A DNA stretch of 58,208 bases from Planctomycetia bacterium (lineage in GTDB: Bacteria > Planctomycetota > Planctomycetia > Pirellulales > Thermoguttaceae). Position numbers and translations under genes: made by a program. The notes below the pieces were generated by a model. The model was not told the origin of the DNA. It made no database searches and was given only the letters and a program-made list of their open reading frames with translations. This document shows positions 8,875-18,400 of this stretch, one piece after another. The first letter of the stretch is position 1. Each line of letters starts with the position of its first letter. The stretch is taken from assembly GCA_030527015.1 (NCBI GenBank), contig JAUNBR010000015.1:4934-63141 (forward strand), given 5' to 3'.

Positions 8875-9332
8875 TTATCAGGTGAATCGTTAATCGCGAA
8901 TTGAATGTGCTTAAATCCTGCCAGTCGGGCCGCATCCTGAATGCTGATGACGTACATCATGGGAACATTTCCGTCCACATCAAAAATAACTGGAATTTCG
9001 GAGCTTTGTTGCGCTAACTGATTTAAGACGGAGGTTACCGCGGAAAGGGAATCATAACGTGTACCATGAATGTCCCAGAAGGGGTTTTTCTCAAAATGAA
9101 ATCCGATGATAATTTCTCCCAGATCTAAAATATCTGGAGGAATTTCGACTTCTTCTGACGAGGGGATATTTCCGAGCATGGTCATCAGAGGAGAAGGCAT
9201 GAGCTGTTCTGGAATCTGAAAATTTGAAGTCCACGCAAAAAATATCAGCAATAAAAAAATAACATCTATCATGGATGTCATCTGAAGGCTGACGCCCTCT
9301 GTGCCGGTATGAAATGGACTGGAACGTTTCAT
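8856..9332 (-). CDS. ExbD/TolR-type biopolymer transport protein
   Basis: 158 residues with the family layout: a short cytoplasmic N-terminus, one transmembrane helix (MIDVIFLLLIFFAWTS, about 21-36) carrying the conserved membrane Asp23 in MTSMIDVIFLLLIFF, and a periplasmic domain. ExbD proteins form a proton channel with ExbB and energise TonB-type transport or envelope movement. No ExbB/TolQ or TonB partner is in the window, so the partner must be elsewhere. The C-terminus (TPAPH) and TAA are encoded by the right tip of a repeat fragment. I see no clear ribosome-binding site before the ATG at 9332. Confidence 0.85.
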   Translation of the reverse strand: MKRSSPFHTGTEGVSLQMTSMIDVIFLLLIFFAWTSNFQIPEQLMPSPLMTMLGNIPSSEEVEIPPDILDLGEIIIGFHFEKNPFWDIHGTRYDSLSAVTSVLNQLAQQSSEIPVIFDVDGNVPMMYVISIQDAARLAGFKHIQFAINDSPDNTPAPH

Positions 9333-9360
9333 GATTTTTAAAAAACAGTAAAAGTAATGA

Positions 9361-9571
9361 TATACCTGGCTCTTCTTTAAATTTTCCTTTTCTGCGCCTC
9401 TAAAACCAGGTTTTTTCAGCGAAACAAAATGCCGCGGAAGTGGAAATTTATAGGTGCATCAGGTATATACTGGTTCTCCTTTAAATTTCCGTTTTGTGCG
9501 GCTCTAAAATCCGGCATTTTCAGCGAAGCAAAAATGCCGGAGAAGCGAAATATTATAATGTATCAGATATA
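9361..9571 (-). repeat. Two directly repeated palindromic copies
   Basis: 9361-9467 and 9466-9571, both minus oriented, share one TA at the junction (GGTATATACTGG). The second copy is close to consensus (TTTGTGCGGCTC, GGCATTTTCAGCGAAGC). Their right arms face the ExbD start. Confidence 0.9.
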
Positions 9572-9605
9572 AAACATAAAATATAGGGTACAGGTATGAT
9601 GGGGT

Positions 9606-10229
9606 TTAATCCATGAAACTTAGTGTGGAAGAATTTTTCTGACCATAAATTAAGGCCATAAATTCAGAGCGCGTTTTGGCATCTTTCACGAAAGCACCGC
9701 GCATGGCAGAAGTGACGCACACGGTACCAGGTTTTTTTATGCCGCGAATCGCCATACACGTATGCATGGCTTCCACGATTACGCCGACTCCCCGAACACC
9801 GAGTTCTTCGGTGAGTAAATTTGCCAGCGTTTCCGTCATACGCTCCTGCACCTGTGGCTGACTGGCGACTTCCTCCACCACACGGGCAAGTTTACTTAAT
9901 CCAATAATTTTTCCGTTCGGCAGGTATCCGATATGCGTTTTTCCGATAAACGGTAAAAAATGGTGCTCGCACATGCTATTAAAAGAAATGTCACGAACCA
10001 GCACGATTTCATCATATTTTTCAGTAAAATATTTATGCAGGTGAACACGAGGATCCCGGTGCAGACCTTTAAATAATTCCGCATACATACGTGCCACGCG
10101 CCGTGGTGTTTCGGTTAATCCCTCTCGGTCAGGGTTTTCGCCCACGGCTAATAAAATCTCACGAAATGCACGCTCAATTCGCGGAATATCCACTTTTTTT
10201 TCTAAATCTGGAAGAATGTCTGCTGTCAT
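9606..10229 (-). CDS. folE: GTP cyclohydrolase I
   Basis: Converts GTP to 7,8-dihydroneopterin triphosphate, the entry step to tetrahydrofolate and other pterins. Family motifs are complete: SMCEHHFLPFIGK with zinc ligands corresponding to E. coli Cys110 and His113, the third ligand in HTCMAIRGIKKPG, and GLSKLARV. The start used here is the ATG at 10229 (207 residues). The frame extends three codons upstream to a TTG at 10238, which has no better ribosome-binding site. It is single, and no other folate genes lie next to it. The 3' flank holds two minus-oriented repeats and the 5' flank a symmetric repeat variant. Confidence 0.96.
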   Translation of the reverse strand: MTADILPDLEKKVDIPRIERAFREILLAVGENPDREGLTETPRRVARMYAELFKGLHRDPRVHLHKYFTEKYDEIVLVRDISFNSMCEHHFLPFIGKTHIGYLPNGKIIGLSKLARVVEEVASQPQVQERMTETLANLLTEELGVRGVGVIVEAMHTCMAIRGIKKPGTVCVTSAMRGAFVKDAKTRSEFMALIYGQKNSSTLSFMD

Positions 10230-10282
10230 TTTACTCAAATATGTTTTCTAAATAAATTAATGTTCTCTAAATAAATTATATT

Positions 10283-10373
10283 TATACCCGATACATTATA
10301 AATTTTCGCTTCCCCTGTATTTTGCTTCGCCGAAAATGCCGGGGAAACGGAGATTTATAGAATATCGAGTATA
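10283..10373. repeat. Symmetric left–left variant of the palindromic repeat
   Basis: This 91-bp element begins with the left tip TATACCCGATACATTATAA and ends with a reverse complement of the same arm (ATTTATAGAATATCGAGTATA in two parts). Both ends are therefore left arms around GTATTTTGCTTCGCCGAAAATGCC. The right arm is absent. It is close to a perfect palindrome. Confidence 0.85.
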
Positions 10374-10374
10374 T

Positions 10375-10480
10375 TATACCCGATACATTATAAAATTTAG
10401 CTTCACCGGCTTTTTTGCTTCGCTGAAAAAGCCTGCTTTTAGAGCCGCATAAAACGAAATTTTAAATTGGAACCAGTATA
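10375..10480 (+). repeat. Repeat copy of the GGCTTTTT/AAAAAGCC subfamily
   Basis: Complete 106-bp copy. In the core both stem strands are changed together, GGCTTTTT opposite AAAAAGCC instead of GGCATTTT opposite AAAATGCC. The first 52 bases differ at one position from the copy at the window's right edge (58157). Confidence 0.92.
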
Positions 10481-10630
10481 ACAGTAAAGCTGGGTTAAAA
10501 ATACCTACTTTCGTGGCCGCACAGAACGGAAATTTAAAGGAAAGCCGGTATTAAGAATAAATTCGGCCAAAAATATTCTTGTTTTTGTGGCCACATGAAG
10601 TGGAATATTACCAAAGAACCTGAATATTTC
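10481..10630 (+). repeat. Two solitary right halves in tandem
   Basis: 10481-10552 (AAAAATACC, GTGGCCGCACAGAACGG, GCCGGTATTA) and 10553-10620 (AAAAATATT, GTGGCCACATGAAGTGG) each start at the core and lack a left arm. Confidence 0.65.
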
Positions 10631-10752
10631 TGGATTTCCACGATAATTTCAGGTGAAAACCTAAATATATCATATAAAAAAATCCACAAAAAAGCAAGAT
10701 CTTTCTTTTTGAAAATCGGTTAAAAAATAACAAGAATTCTGCATTTTTAATT

Positions 10753-10979
10753 TATTCCCGATGTACTATAAAATTCTGTTTTTTTGATATTTCACACGAA
10801 AAGTATGAAATGTCTGTTTCCATATCCCCGCAAAATAAAAATTTAATGGGCATCAAATAAAATTTATGCGGGTTCTCCTTTAAATTTCCGTTTTATACAG
10901 TTTTGAAAAGGCATTTTCAGTGAAACAAAATATCTGCCGGCGGACAGGGAAGGTGTGAATTTATCATACATCGGGTATA
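10753..10979. repeat. Diverged + copy followed by a - copy with GC insertion
   Basis: 10753-10860 is a degenerate + copy (TATTCCCGATGTACTATAA; right tip lost). 10865-10979 is a minus copy carrying the GC-rich insertion (TGCCGGCGGACAGGGAAGG) next to the left arm, ending CATCGGGTATA. 10631-10752 is AT-rich with no assigned feature. Confidence 0.8.
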
Positions 10980-10991
10980 AAAAATCGGAGT

Positions 10992-12038
10992 TTATTCACA
11001 TAATAATTTTAGGGAATCCAGGACTTTTAACATTTCTGTACGACTGATGCGTGTCCATTTCGCGAGTTTATGATTTAAAATAGCGATTTTAAAAGCCTCA
11101 AAAACTTCTTCCACATCTTCAGGTAAAGAAGAAGGTAAATCTCCAAAAGTTGGAGTGAGATTTTGGCGCATATTCGCTTCGATTTCTGCGGGAGAGGCCG
11201 TGGTGGCCTGAGGAGAAAGAAGTGTTTCGTCGGTGGAATCCCGATGATCGGAAGGTTCAGAAAAAGAGTTACTTGGATTTTTTGTTTTATTTTCTTTGTC
11301 GTGAGGAGAAATTTCTTCTCGGGCGGTTCCAGACAGGGATCCGTCTGCGATTACTTTTTTGTTTTCTGAAAGAATGGTATTCAGATCCGCAGTTCCGTTT
11401 TCGCCGGAAAGACGCGTGGAATCTAAAGCTGCAGTAACATCTTCATCCAGCTCTGAAAGAATCACATCTTCTTCACGGGGTTTACATTCAGGCGGAGCGC
11501 CGATCGCCACCCACCTCTGATTTCTCATCTGAGCGACACTCCATCTCTGATGGACGGCACCTTCCAGCCAGACTTCCGCGTCTTGCCAGTCCAGAGCTGC
11601 CTGAAAATGGCTCCAGTAAAGACCGGGAAAATTATCATAAGATTCCGAAAATCGTTCGTAAACACGGCGTAAACGTCCGACATGCTGCGGACTGACGTTT
11701 CCCACACGTCGGCTCCATGCATCATCAGAATATAACTGAGCGGGCGCACCGGAAAAAATCATATTTTCTCTCCAGCGTGAAATGAGCTGCCCTTTTTCCC
11801 AGTTCGTTTTACTGATAAGACGGTTCCACTGGCCGATATATTCCCGAGATGCCTCCTCGACGACATAAATGTCGTATTCTGCAGAGGAATCATGAACCAG
11901 AGGATCACTCTCCATTCCGTCTTCGTCGGTGGTAGAATCTGGATCGGCATCAAAAGGTGGATTCATATCTTGAGCCGAATAATCGGGAGAAAACGTGTCG
12001 GAATGATTAAAATCGTAATCGTCAGAATAAGAAACCAT
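10992..12038 (-). CDS. Conserved-looking hypothetical protein, acidic with a possible DNA-binding centre
   Basis: 348 residues, not recognised. The first 60 are strongly acidic and Ser/Asp/Pro-rich. Residues about 65-175 are compact and Trp/Arg-rich (EYIGQWNRLISKTNWEKGQ, RVGNVSPQHVGRLRRVYERF, SHFQAALDWQDAEVWLEGA, WSVAQMRNQRW). The segment VSPQHVGRLRRVYERF could be a helix-turn-helix recognition region, but this is only a guess from pattern. The remainder is a low-complexity Ser/Glu linker, then a helical C-terminal segment. AGGAG lies 10 bases upstream of the ATG at 12038. It has no signal peptide and is probably cytoplasmic. No operon partner is nearby. Confidence 0.7.
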   Translation of the reverse strand: MVSYSDDYDFNHSDTFSPDYSAQDMNPPFDADPDSTTDEDGMESDPLVHDSSAEYDIYVVEEASREYIGQWNRLISKTNWEKGQLISRWRENMIFSGAPAQLYSDDAWSRRVGNVSPQHVGRLRRVYERFSESYDNFPGLYWSHFQAALDWQDAEVWLEGAVHQRWSVAQMRNQRWVAIGAPPECKPREEDVILSELDEDVTAALDSTRLSGENGTADLNTILSENKKVIADGSLSGTAREEISPHDKENKTKNPSNSFSEPSDHRDSTDETLLSPQATTASPAEIEANMRQNLTPTFGDLPSSLPEDVEEVFEAFKIAILNHKLAKWTRISRTEMLKVLDSLKLLCE

Positions 12039-12285
12039 AATGATTTAACTCCTGAAAGGTGACTGAAAGGAATCCGATAAGAAAAAACCTATTATAACAT
12101 ATTTGACGCAGAAAGGACAGGAATACATGAAAAAACTTTAAAAAAGCACTCTATTTTTTTTGCGAAGTTCCGTTTAAATGGTATATTCAAAAGAGTAGGT
12201 ACTGTATTTACAAAGAAAATTTTTGTGTATGAATATAAAAAGTGAAAACAAAAATAAAATCTCTCTTTTAGTATAAGGTGAAATA

Positions 12286-12567
12286 ATGATAACGAAAGAA
12301 TTTTTAAGTTTTTTGGGAATGCTGGTTATTCTTGTGGGGATTCAGGTTTACATGACGGAAAGAGTGTTTCTGACTTCCCAGTTTACACGTGCTCTGGCAG
12401 AGAGAAAAGATCCGTCTATTACAAGAAAAACTTGGTTATATGAGGCGGTTTTTGGTGAGCCGGCAAAAATTCCAGAAAAGGAAGTCCTGATACCAGAATG
12501 GGTGGGTTATATGATTATTTTTACTGGTGGAATGATGTGTTTACAGAGTACTTCAAAAAGTAAATGA
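12286..12567 (+). CDS. Small two-helix membrane protein, hypothetical
   Basis: 93 residues, with one transmembrane segment at about 6-23 (FLSFLGMLVILVGIQVYM) and another at about 70-86 (VGYMIIFTGGMMCLQ). Between them is a charged loop of about 45 residues. AAGGTG lies 8 bases before the ATG, which favours real translation. Coding-like and free of repeat sequence. Function unknown. It lies alone between the divergent hypothetical gene and the antiporter. Confidence 0.6.
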   Translation: MITKEFLSFLGMLVILVGIQVYMTERVFLTSQFTRALAERKDPSITRKTWLYEAVFGEPAKIPEKEVLIPEWVGYMIIFTGGMMCLQSTSKSK

Positions 12568-12995
12568 TAAAGGTAAGTTTTGTGTACATGTCTGTTTTTA
12601 AATTTTGTGCGATTCTTGAAGCAGAGATTTTCAGAAACAGAAAGCAGATCGGACTGTCGGTGAATACGGAAAGAGTGAATTATTATACGTCAGATATATA
12701 ATTTAAATAATGAAAGGAGAATTTTTGAAAATATTACAAAAATAGTGATACGGATTTTTGAATAAGAGACAGCTTTCTTATACAGGCGTCTTGTAAGTTT
12801 TTTCTTAACTGGTATATTATATATGATCGAAGTACTGTAAAATTCTGTTTTTGGTAATCATGTACTGTCTAAATGCCGTACATGGAGTGCTTTTATAAAG
12901 TGAAATATATCGGTTTCCTATAATATTAATATGGTATAATTTGGAAATATTAAGATATTATAGTATCATTTAAGAATAAATAGAAAGTCGGAAAA
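12568..12995. other. Intergenic stretch with decayed repeats and possible promoter of the antiporter gene
   Basis: 12583-12702 resembles a minus-oriented repeat with an expanded middle (AAATTTTGTGCGATTCTTGAAGCAG, split by changes). 12820-12910 may be a more decayed + copy (GATCGAAGTACTGTAAAATTCTG in parts). TATAAT hexamers occur at 12919-12924 and 12935-12940 upstream of the antiporter start, but neither has a clear -35 box. Confidence 0.4.
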
Positions 12996-14870
12996 ATGCA
13001 CCATTATCCTCTTTTGGAAATTCTTGCAGTGGGTTTTTCCCTGGCATTAATTTTTGGTTATTTGGCGAAGCGTCTGGGATTATCGCCGATCGTAGGATAT
13101 TTATTGGCAGGTTTTGTAATTGGGCCGCAGATGCCGGGTTTTGTGGCGGAGGCACATTTAGCACATGAACTTTCAGAAGCAGGTGTAATTCTTTTAATGT
13201 TCGGAGTCGGCCTGCATTTTAATCTGAATGACCTGCTGGCGGTACGTGGTGTTTCGCTGCCGGGTGCAATTATTCAGAGTACGTGTGCCACACTGTGCGG
13301 TCTTTTGGTGGCGCACTGTTTTGGAATGTCCCTGATGGTGGGATTTATTCTGGGGCTGGGTCTGGCGGTGGCCAGTACGGTGGTGCTTTTACGGGTTTTG
13401 ACGGATAATCATGTTCTGGAAACGGTACAGGGACATGTCGCGGTGGGCTGGCTGGTGGTGGAAGATATTCTGACGGTACTTGCGCTGGTTCTTCTTCCGA
13501 ATTTAGCGATTATTTATTTAGGACAGGAAGAAATAAATGCACTGGGGCTGGCGAAAGTTTTTGGCGGAGCGATTCTTCGTCTGGTTTTATTGTGGGTGGT
13601 CGTTTTAGTCGTGGGGGGGCGCGTGGTTCCGTGGCTTTTGACGCGGGTGGTACGTTCAAGATCCCAGGAATTATTTACTTTAGCGGTACTTTCGGCAGCT
13701 TTTGCCACGGCGGTCGTTTCGGCGAAATGTTTTGGCGCGTCCATGGCCCTGGGAGCATTTCTGGGGGGAATGGTTATCGGGAAGACGAAAGTCAGTTATC
13801 AGGCTGGGGCGAATGTTTTACCATTTCAGGATGCTTTCGCGGTGCTCTTTTTCTTAGCGGTGGGAATGCTTTTTGATCCGGCATTTCTTGTGCGGGAACC
13901 ATGGCTGGTGCTGGGATGCCTGATTATCGTGATGGTGGTGAAACCGCTGGTGGCAGTCGTCGCGGTATCTTTTTTGGGGTACTCTGCGATGACTGGTCTG
14001 ACGGTCGCGGCGGGTCTGGCCCAGGTGGGTGAATTTTCGTTCATTTTGGCTCAGGAGGCGAAATCCTGTGGGATACTGGTTAATGATGATGTTTATAGTG
14101 CGCTGGTGATTACCGCTTTTGTGTCGATCAGCCTGAATCCTTTTTTATTCAGAAAAATTCCAGGATTTCTGGAGTCCTTAAAGAAATATCCCAGATTATG
14201 GTATATTCTGAACGTGCGCGCAGATCGGCGAGCTGCCAGGAAGAATGAGAATACCAGAGAATTATCGGGCGTAAGATTAGAGCATGGCGAAAAGTCTTTT
14301 GATCCGGATAATATTTTTGCGGTGGTGGTGGGGTATGGCCCGGTGGGACAGAGTGTGTGTCATTCTTTGACGGAATGCCAGGTGACGCCAGTAGTGATCG
14401 ATCTGAATGTGGATACGGTAAATAATTTAAATGATCTGCATTTATATGCGGTATATGGAGATGCCACAAAAAAAGAAGTTTTGTTGGGTGCGGGGATAAA
14501 ACGTGCGAGGTATCTTATTTTAACGTTACCGTCACTGTCACATAATGCCGCGGCGGCCACGGTGGCGAAACAGCTGAATCCTGAAATTCAGATTATGGCA
14601 CGGACACGATTTATTGCAGATGCTGGATTTTTAGAACAGGCGGGAGTGAAGGGAATCGCTTTTGAGGAAGAAGTCGTGGCAGATTTTCTGGCGAATCAGG
14701 TGCTGAAGAGTATCGAAAAGGAAATGAAAAATTCGGAAGAGTCTGATTTTACAGAGGAAAATCTTTTGGAAGAGGAAAGTGCACTGGGGGAAAAAGATAA
14801 GGCGGTTTCAGAAGAAATGGGGATGCGTGAAGGGAAAGAGGACGTGGAAGAAAAAAGACGGGAGGAATGA
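12996..14870 (+). CDS. CPA2-family cation:proton antiporter with RCK/TrkA-N domain (KefB/YbaL type)
   Basis: 624 residues. The first about 390 form a Na+/H+ exchanger-type membrane domain with many hydrophobic helices (GYLLAGFVIGPQMPGF, GVILLMFGVGLHFNLNDLL, GLGLAVASTVVLLRVL, GALGAFLGG-like region at 250). Residues about 440-560 are a Rossmann-type RCK/TrkA-N regulatory domain: VVVGYGPVGQSVCHSL, VVIDLN, YGDATKKEVLLGAGI. A 60-residue acidic tail rich in Glu/Lys closes the protein. It probably exchanges K+ or Na+ for protons in the inner membrane, gated by a nucleotide-bound RCK domain. The exact ion is not decidable. Start at 12996 with a modest purine-rich site (GTCGGAAAA). Confidence 0.9.
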   Translation: MHHYPLLEILAVGFSLALIFGYLAKRLGLSPIVGYLLAGFVIGPQMPGFVAEAHLAHELSEAGVILLMFGVGLHFNLNDLLAVRGVSLPGAIIQSTCATLCGLLVAHCFGMSLMVGFILGLGLAVASTVVLLRVLTDNHVLETVQGHVAVGWLVVEDILTVLALVLLPNLAIIYLGQEEINALGLAKVFGGAILRLVLLWVVVLVVGGRVVPWLLTRVVRSRSQELFTLAVLSAAFATAVVSAKCFGASMALGAFLGGMVIGKTKVSYQAGANVLPFQDAFAVLFFLAVGMLFDPAFLVREPWLVLGCLIIVMVVKPLVAVVAVSFLGYSAMTGLTVAAGLAQVGEFSFILAQEAKSCGILVNDDVYSALVITAFVSISLNPFLFRKIPGFLESLKKYPRLWYILNVRADRRAARKNENTRELSGVRLEHGEKSFDPDNIFAVVVGYGPVGQSVCHSLTECQVTPVVIDLNVDTVNNLNDLHLYAVYGDATKKEVLLGAGIKRARYLILTLPSLSHNAAAATVAKQLNPEIQIMARTRFIADAGFLEQAGVKGIAFEEEVVADFLANQVLKSIEKEMKNSEESDFTEENLLEEESALGEKDKAVSEEMGMREGKEDVEEKRREE

Positions 14871-14878
14871 TCGGTATT

Positions 14879-14988
14879 TTATGTCCGATGCACGATAATT
14901 TCTGCTTTTTCAGCATTTTTGCTTTCTCGCTGAAAATGCTTGGCTTTTAGAACTGCGCAAAATGGAAATTTAAAGTGGAAACAGGATA
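14879..14988 (+). repeat. Palindromic repeat copy, + orientation
   Basis: Begins just after the antiporter stop. The tip is diverged (TATTTTATGTCCGATGC); the core is good (GCTTTCTCGCTGAAAATGC) and the right arm reads AATGGAAATTTAAAGTGG. Confidence 0.82.
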
Positions 14989-15058
14989 AAAGAGAGTGTG
15001 TCTGCCCCCGCTTGTCGAGGAGTGTATTTTTGATATTTTATATTCAGTGAGAGTAAAT

Positions 15059-15253
15059 TTTTATGTCCGGTGCAGGTCATTTCTTCTCTGGTTTTTGTGA
15101 TAAAGAAATGTCCGCTGGCAGAAATGTGTAAAAGAAAAATTAGAGGAAATTATAACCGATACACGATAAATTTCCGTTTTCCAGGCATTTTACTTCGCTG
15201 AAATACCTGCTTTAAGAGCGCACAAAACGGAAATTTAAAATGGAACCAGTATA
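15059..15253 (+). repeat. Decayed copy followed by a good + repeat copy
   Basis: 15059-15150 keeps only a tip-like ATGTCCGGTGCAGG and AAAGAAATGTCC. 15151-15253 is a 103-bp copy from TATAACCGATACACGATAA to AATGGAACCAGTATA, 161 bases upstream of uvrA and in its direction. 15254-15414 is the uvrA leader with no other recognised feature; 14989-15058 holds nothing assigned. Confidence 0.85.
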
Positions 15254-15414
15254 GGCATGAAGAGTCGGAATGAGATGTCGGGAATGTTTGTGGGGAATCT
15301 GAAAATTTGACGTGGTGAGATGAATCGAGAATAATGGTGTGTCGGGTGTATGATATAACAGGGATGTGTGAATCGGATAAATTGTGAAAAATTTCCCTCG
15401 GAAGAGGTCTGAAA

Positions 15415-18400
15415 ATGGTAAATCCTCATGCAGGCAGAGCGAGTGTTTCGAAACAGAAGAAACGTATTTCTATTCGTGGTGCCAGGGTACATAATCTGAA
15501 AAATGTAAGTGTGGATATTCCACGAAATCGGCTGGTGGTAATTACGGGGCCCAGCGGAAGTGGGAAGAGTTCACTGGCTTTTGATACGCTGTATGCGGAA
15601 GGGCAGAGACAGTATATCGAAAGTTTGTCGGTATATTCTCGGCAGTTCTTTCATCAGCTGGAGCGTCCGGATGTGGATATGATAGAGGGTCTGCAGCCGA
15701 CGATTTCCATAAATCAGCATACAGGGATTCATAATCCGCGCAGTACGGTGGGGACGGTTACGGAGATATATGATTATCTTCGTCTTCTGTATGCACGTCT
15801 TGGCACGGCATCTTGTCCGAAGTGTGGAAGGCTGATTCGGCCTTTAGTTCCAGAGCAGATCGTGGATGCTCTGATGGCGCTGGGGGAGGGGACACGTCTA
15901 ATTCTTATGGCTCCGATCGTACGTGGGAGGAAGGGAAGTCATCAGGAAATTTTTGCGCTGATTCGGAAAGCGGGTTATGTGCGTGTGCGTGTGGACGGTA
16001 AAATTTTGGATATGGATAATGTTCCTGAATTGGATCGTCATAAGCACCATTTTATTGAAGCGGTGGTGGATCGGATCGTGATCCGGGAGAGTAGTCGGGA
16101 GCGAATTTCAGAATCGGTGCATATGGCTGTGCGTCATGGAGGAGGCCTGGCTCTGGCGACGATAGAACATGTTTTGCCCACGGGAAACGTATGGAGAGAC
16201 CGGCTCTTTAGCACGAAAAATGCGTGTCCGACATGTAATATCGGTTTCGATTCTTTAGAGCCGCGGATGTTTAGTTTTAATAGTCCGTATGGTATCTGTA
16301 AAGTGTGTGAAGGTTTTGGGTACCTGGAAAAATTTGACCCGGATCTTGTGCTGCCGAATCGGGCATTATCGCTGGCCAGCGGAGCGGTGGAAGCCTGGAG
16401 TAAATTACCGGAGGCCACGTTAAAGAAGTTTCGTTCGCGGATGGCGTTATGTCTTGCGGTTCTGGGAATCAGGTGGAATACTCCGCTTAATAAATTAAAT
16501 GAAGCGGAATTTGATTTTCTGCTGTATGGATCCAAGAGTGATTTATATAAAGTGGAGGATGCTGCCAGAAGTGGGTATCTTGGGAAGGAGAAAATGACTC
16601 TTTTTGCGGAGGAACAGAAAGATGCTGTTCTGAAAGGTGCATTTAAACCTCTGATGTCTGAATTAATAGATGGAGATGATGCGATAAAAAGGTATGAGTC
16701 TCCGGAGGGGAATCTTTTGGAGGATGAGGAGGATTTTGGTCGAAAGGAGAAAAAAGTATCCGAAAAAAAGCAGGTGGTGAAGCCAAAAAGTGTGGATGTT
16801 TTGGAGAAAGAGGAGGGGGAGTCCGCAGAGGAAGAAACGCTTTCATCGATTCACCTCAGGGGAGGAAATGTTTTAGACGTGGAGGCGGATGCGGCGGAGT
16901 TTCTGGAGAATATGGATGATTCACTGATTTCGTGTGGTCTGACGAATCTTGTGAATGCGTCGAGAAGTTCCGTATGTCGGCGTCTGCCTGAGCCGGGCGA
17001 GAACGTGGAGGGCATTTTTGATATTATTAATGAGGAGTATCAAAAAGGTGCCACGGGAGCATTTCGTCTTTCTTTGGAGGCATGCCGAGGAAGAATAAAA
17101 TGTCCGGAATGTCATGGGGCGCGGTTACGTGAGGAAGCACGGTGTGTAAAAATCGGAAATTTTGAGAAGCGTCAGAAGGATCAGGAAAAAGAGGGAGAAG
17201 ATTTTTATCGTCCACGGGCGATTCATGAAGTAACGCAGATGAGCGTGGAAGAAATATTATCGTTTTTTTCAGGGATGAAATTCGATGAAAATGAAGAAAT
17301 GCCGATCGCGGAGCCAATTATTTCGCAGATTATCCCCAGGCTGGAATTTTTAGTGCAGGTCGGGCTGGGATATTTAACGCTGGATCGCGCGGCGGATACA
17401 CTTTCTGGCGGAGAATTACAGCGTGTGCATCTGGCGGGTGGTTTAGGATCTGGCCTGGTGGGCGTGTGTTATATTTTGGATGAACCGTCGATAGGGCTTC
17501 ATCCGAGAGATAATCAGCGATTAATTGACACACTGCGAAATCTTCAGCAGATGGATAATACAGTTCTGGTGGTGGAGCATGATGAAGCGATTATGCGCCA
17601 GGCGGACTGGATTATAGATGTGGGGCCGGGAGCGGGCAGGCACGGAGGAATGATTGTCGCGGAGGGGACGCCGGAAGATATACAGAATCACCCTTCTTCG
17701 CTGACGGGGAAGTATCTGCGTCGTTCGAAAAATGAGGTGAATGGGAACGGAGTCGGGGAAGATGATGCGGAGCCGGTTCGTGACGGGGAATGTTTTCGTG
17801 GCAGAGAACGGCGGAAGCCGAGAAAATTTACACGAGGAAAATGTATTACGCTGGAGCATGTTACGACGAATAATTTAAAGGATGTCACGGTGGATTTTCC
17901 TCTCGGGGTTTTTGTTTGTGTGACGGGCGTCAGTGGAAGTGGAAAAAGTTCGCTGGTGAATGAAACGCTTGCGCCTGCGCTGATACGGAAATTAGGGGGA
18001 AGTTCAGTGAAGCCGGGGCCACATGGAGGTCTGAAAGGCGCGAACCGAATCGATAAAGTGGTGCTGGTGGATCAGACGCCGATTGGCCGGACTCCGAGGA
18101 GTAATCCAGCGACATATATCGGGGTGTTTGATGAAATTCGGAAAGTGTTTACTGGGACACGGGAAGCGAAACAGCGTGGGTATAAAGTCGGGCGTTTCAG
18201 CTTTAATGTGAAAGGCGGTCGGTGCGAACACTGTCAGGGACAGGGCGTTCAAAAAATTGAGATGAACTTTTTACCCGATCTTTTTGTGGAGTGTCCGGAA
18301 TGTGAAGGGAAGCGGTTTAATCGTCAGACGCTGGAAGTGCGTTATCGTGGAAAGTCGATTGCGGATGTTCTGGATATGCAGGTGGAGGAAGCTGCAAAAT

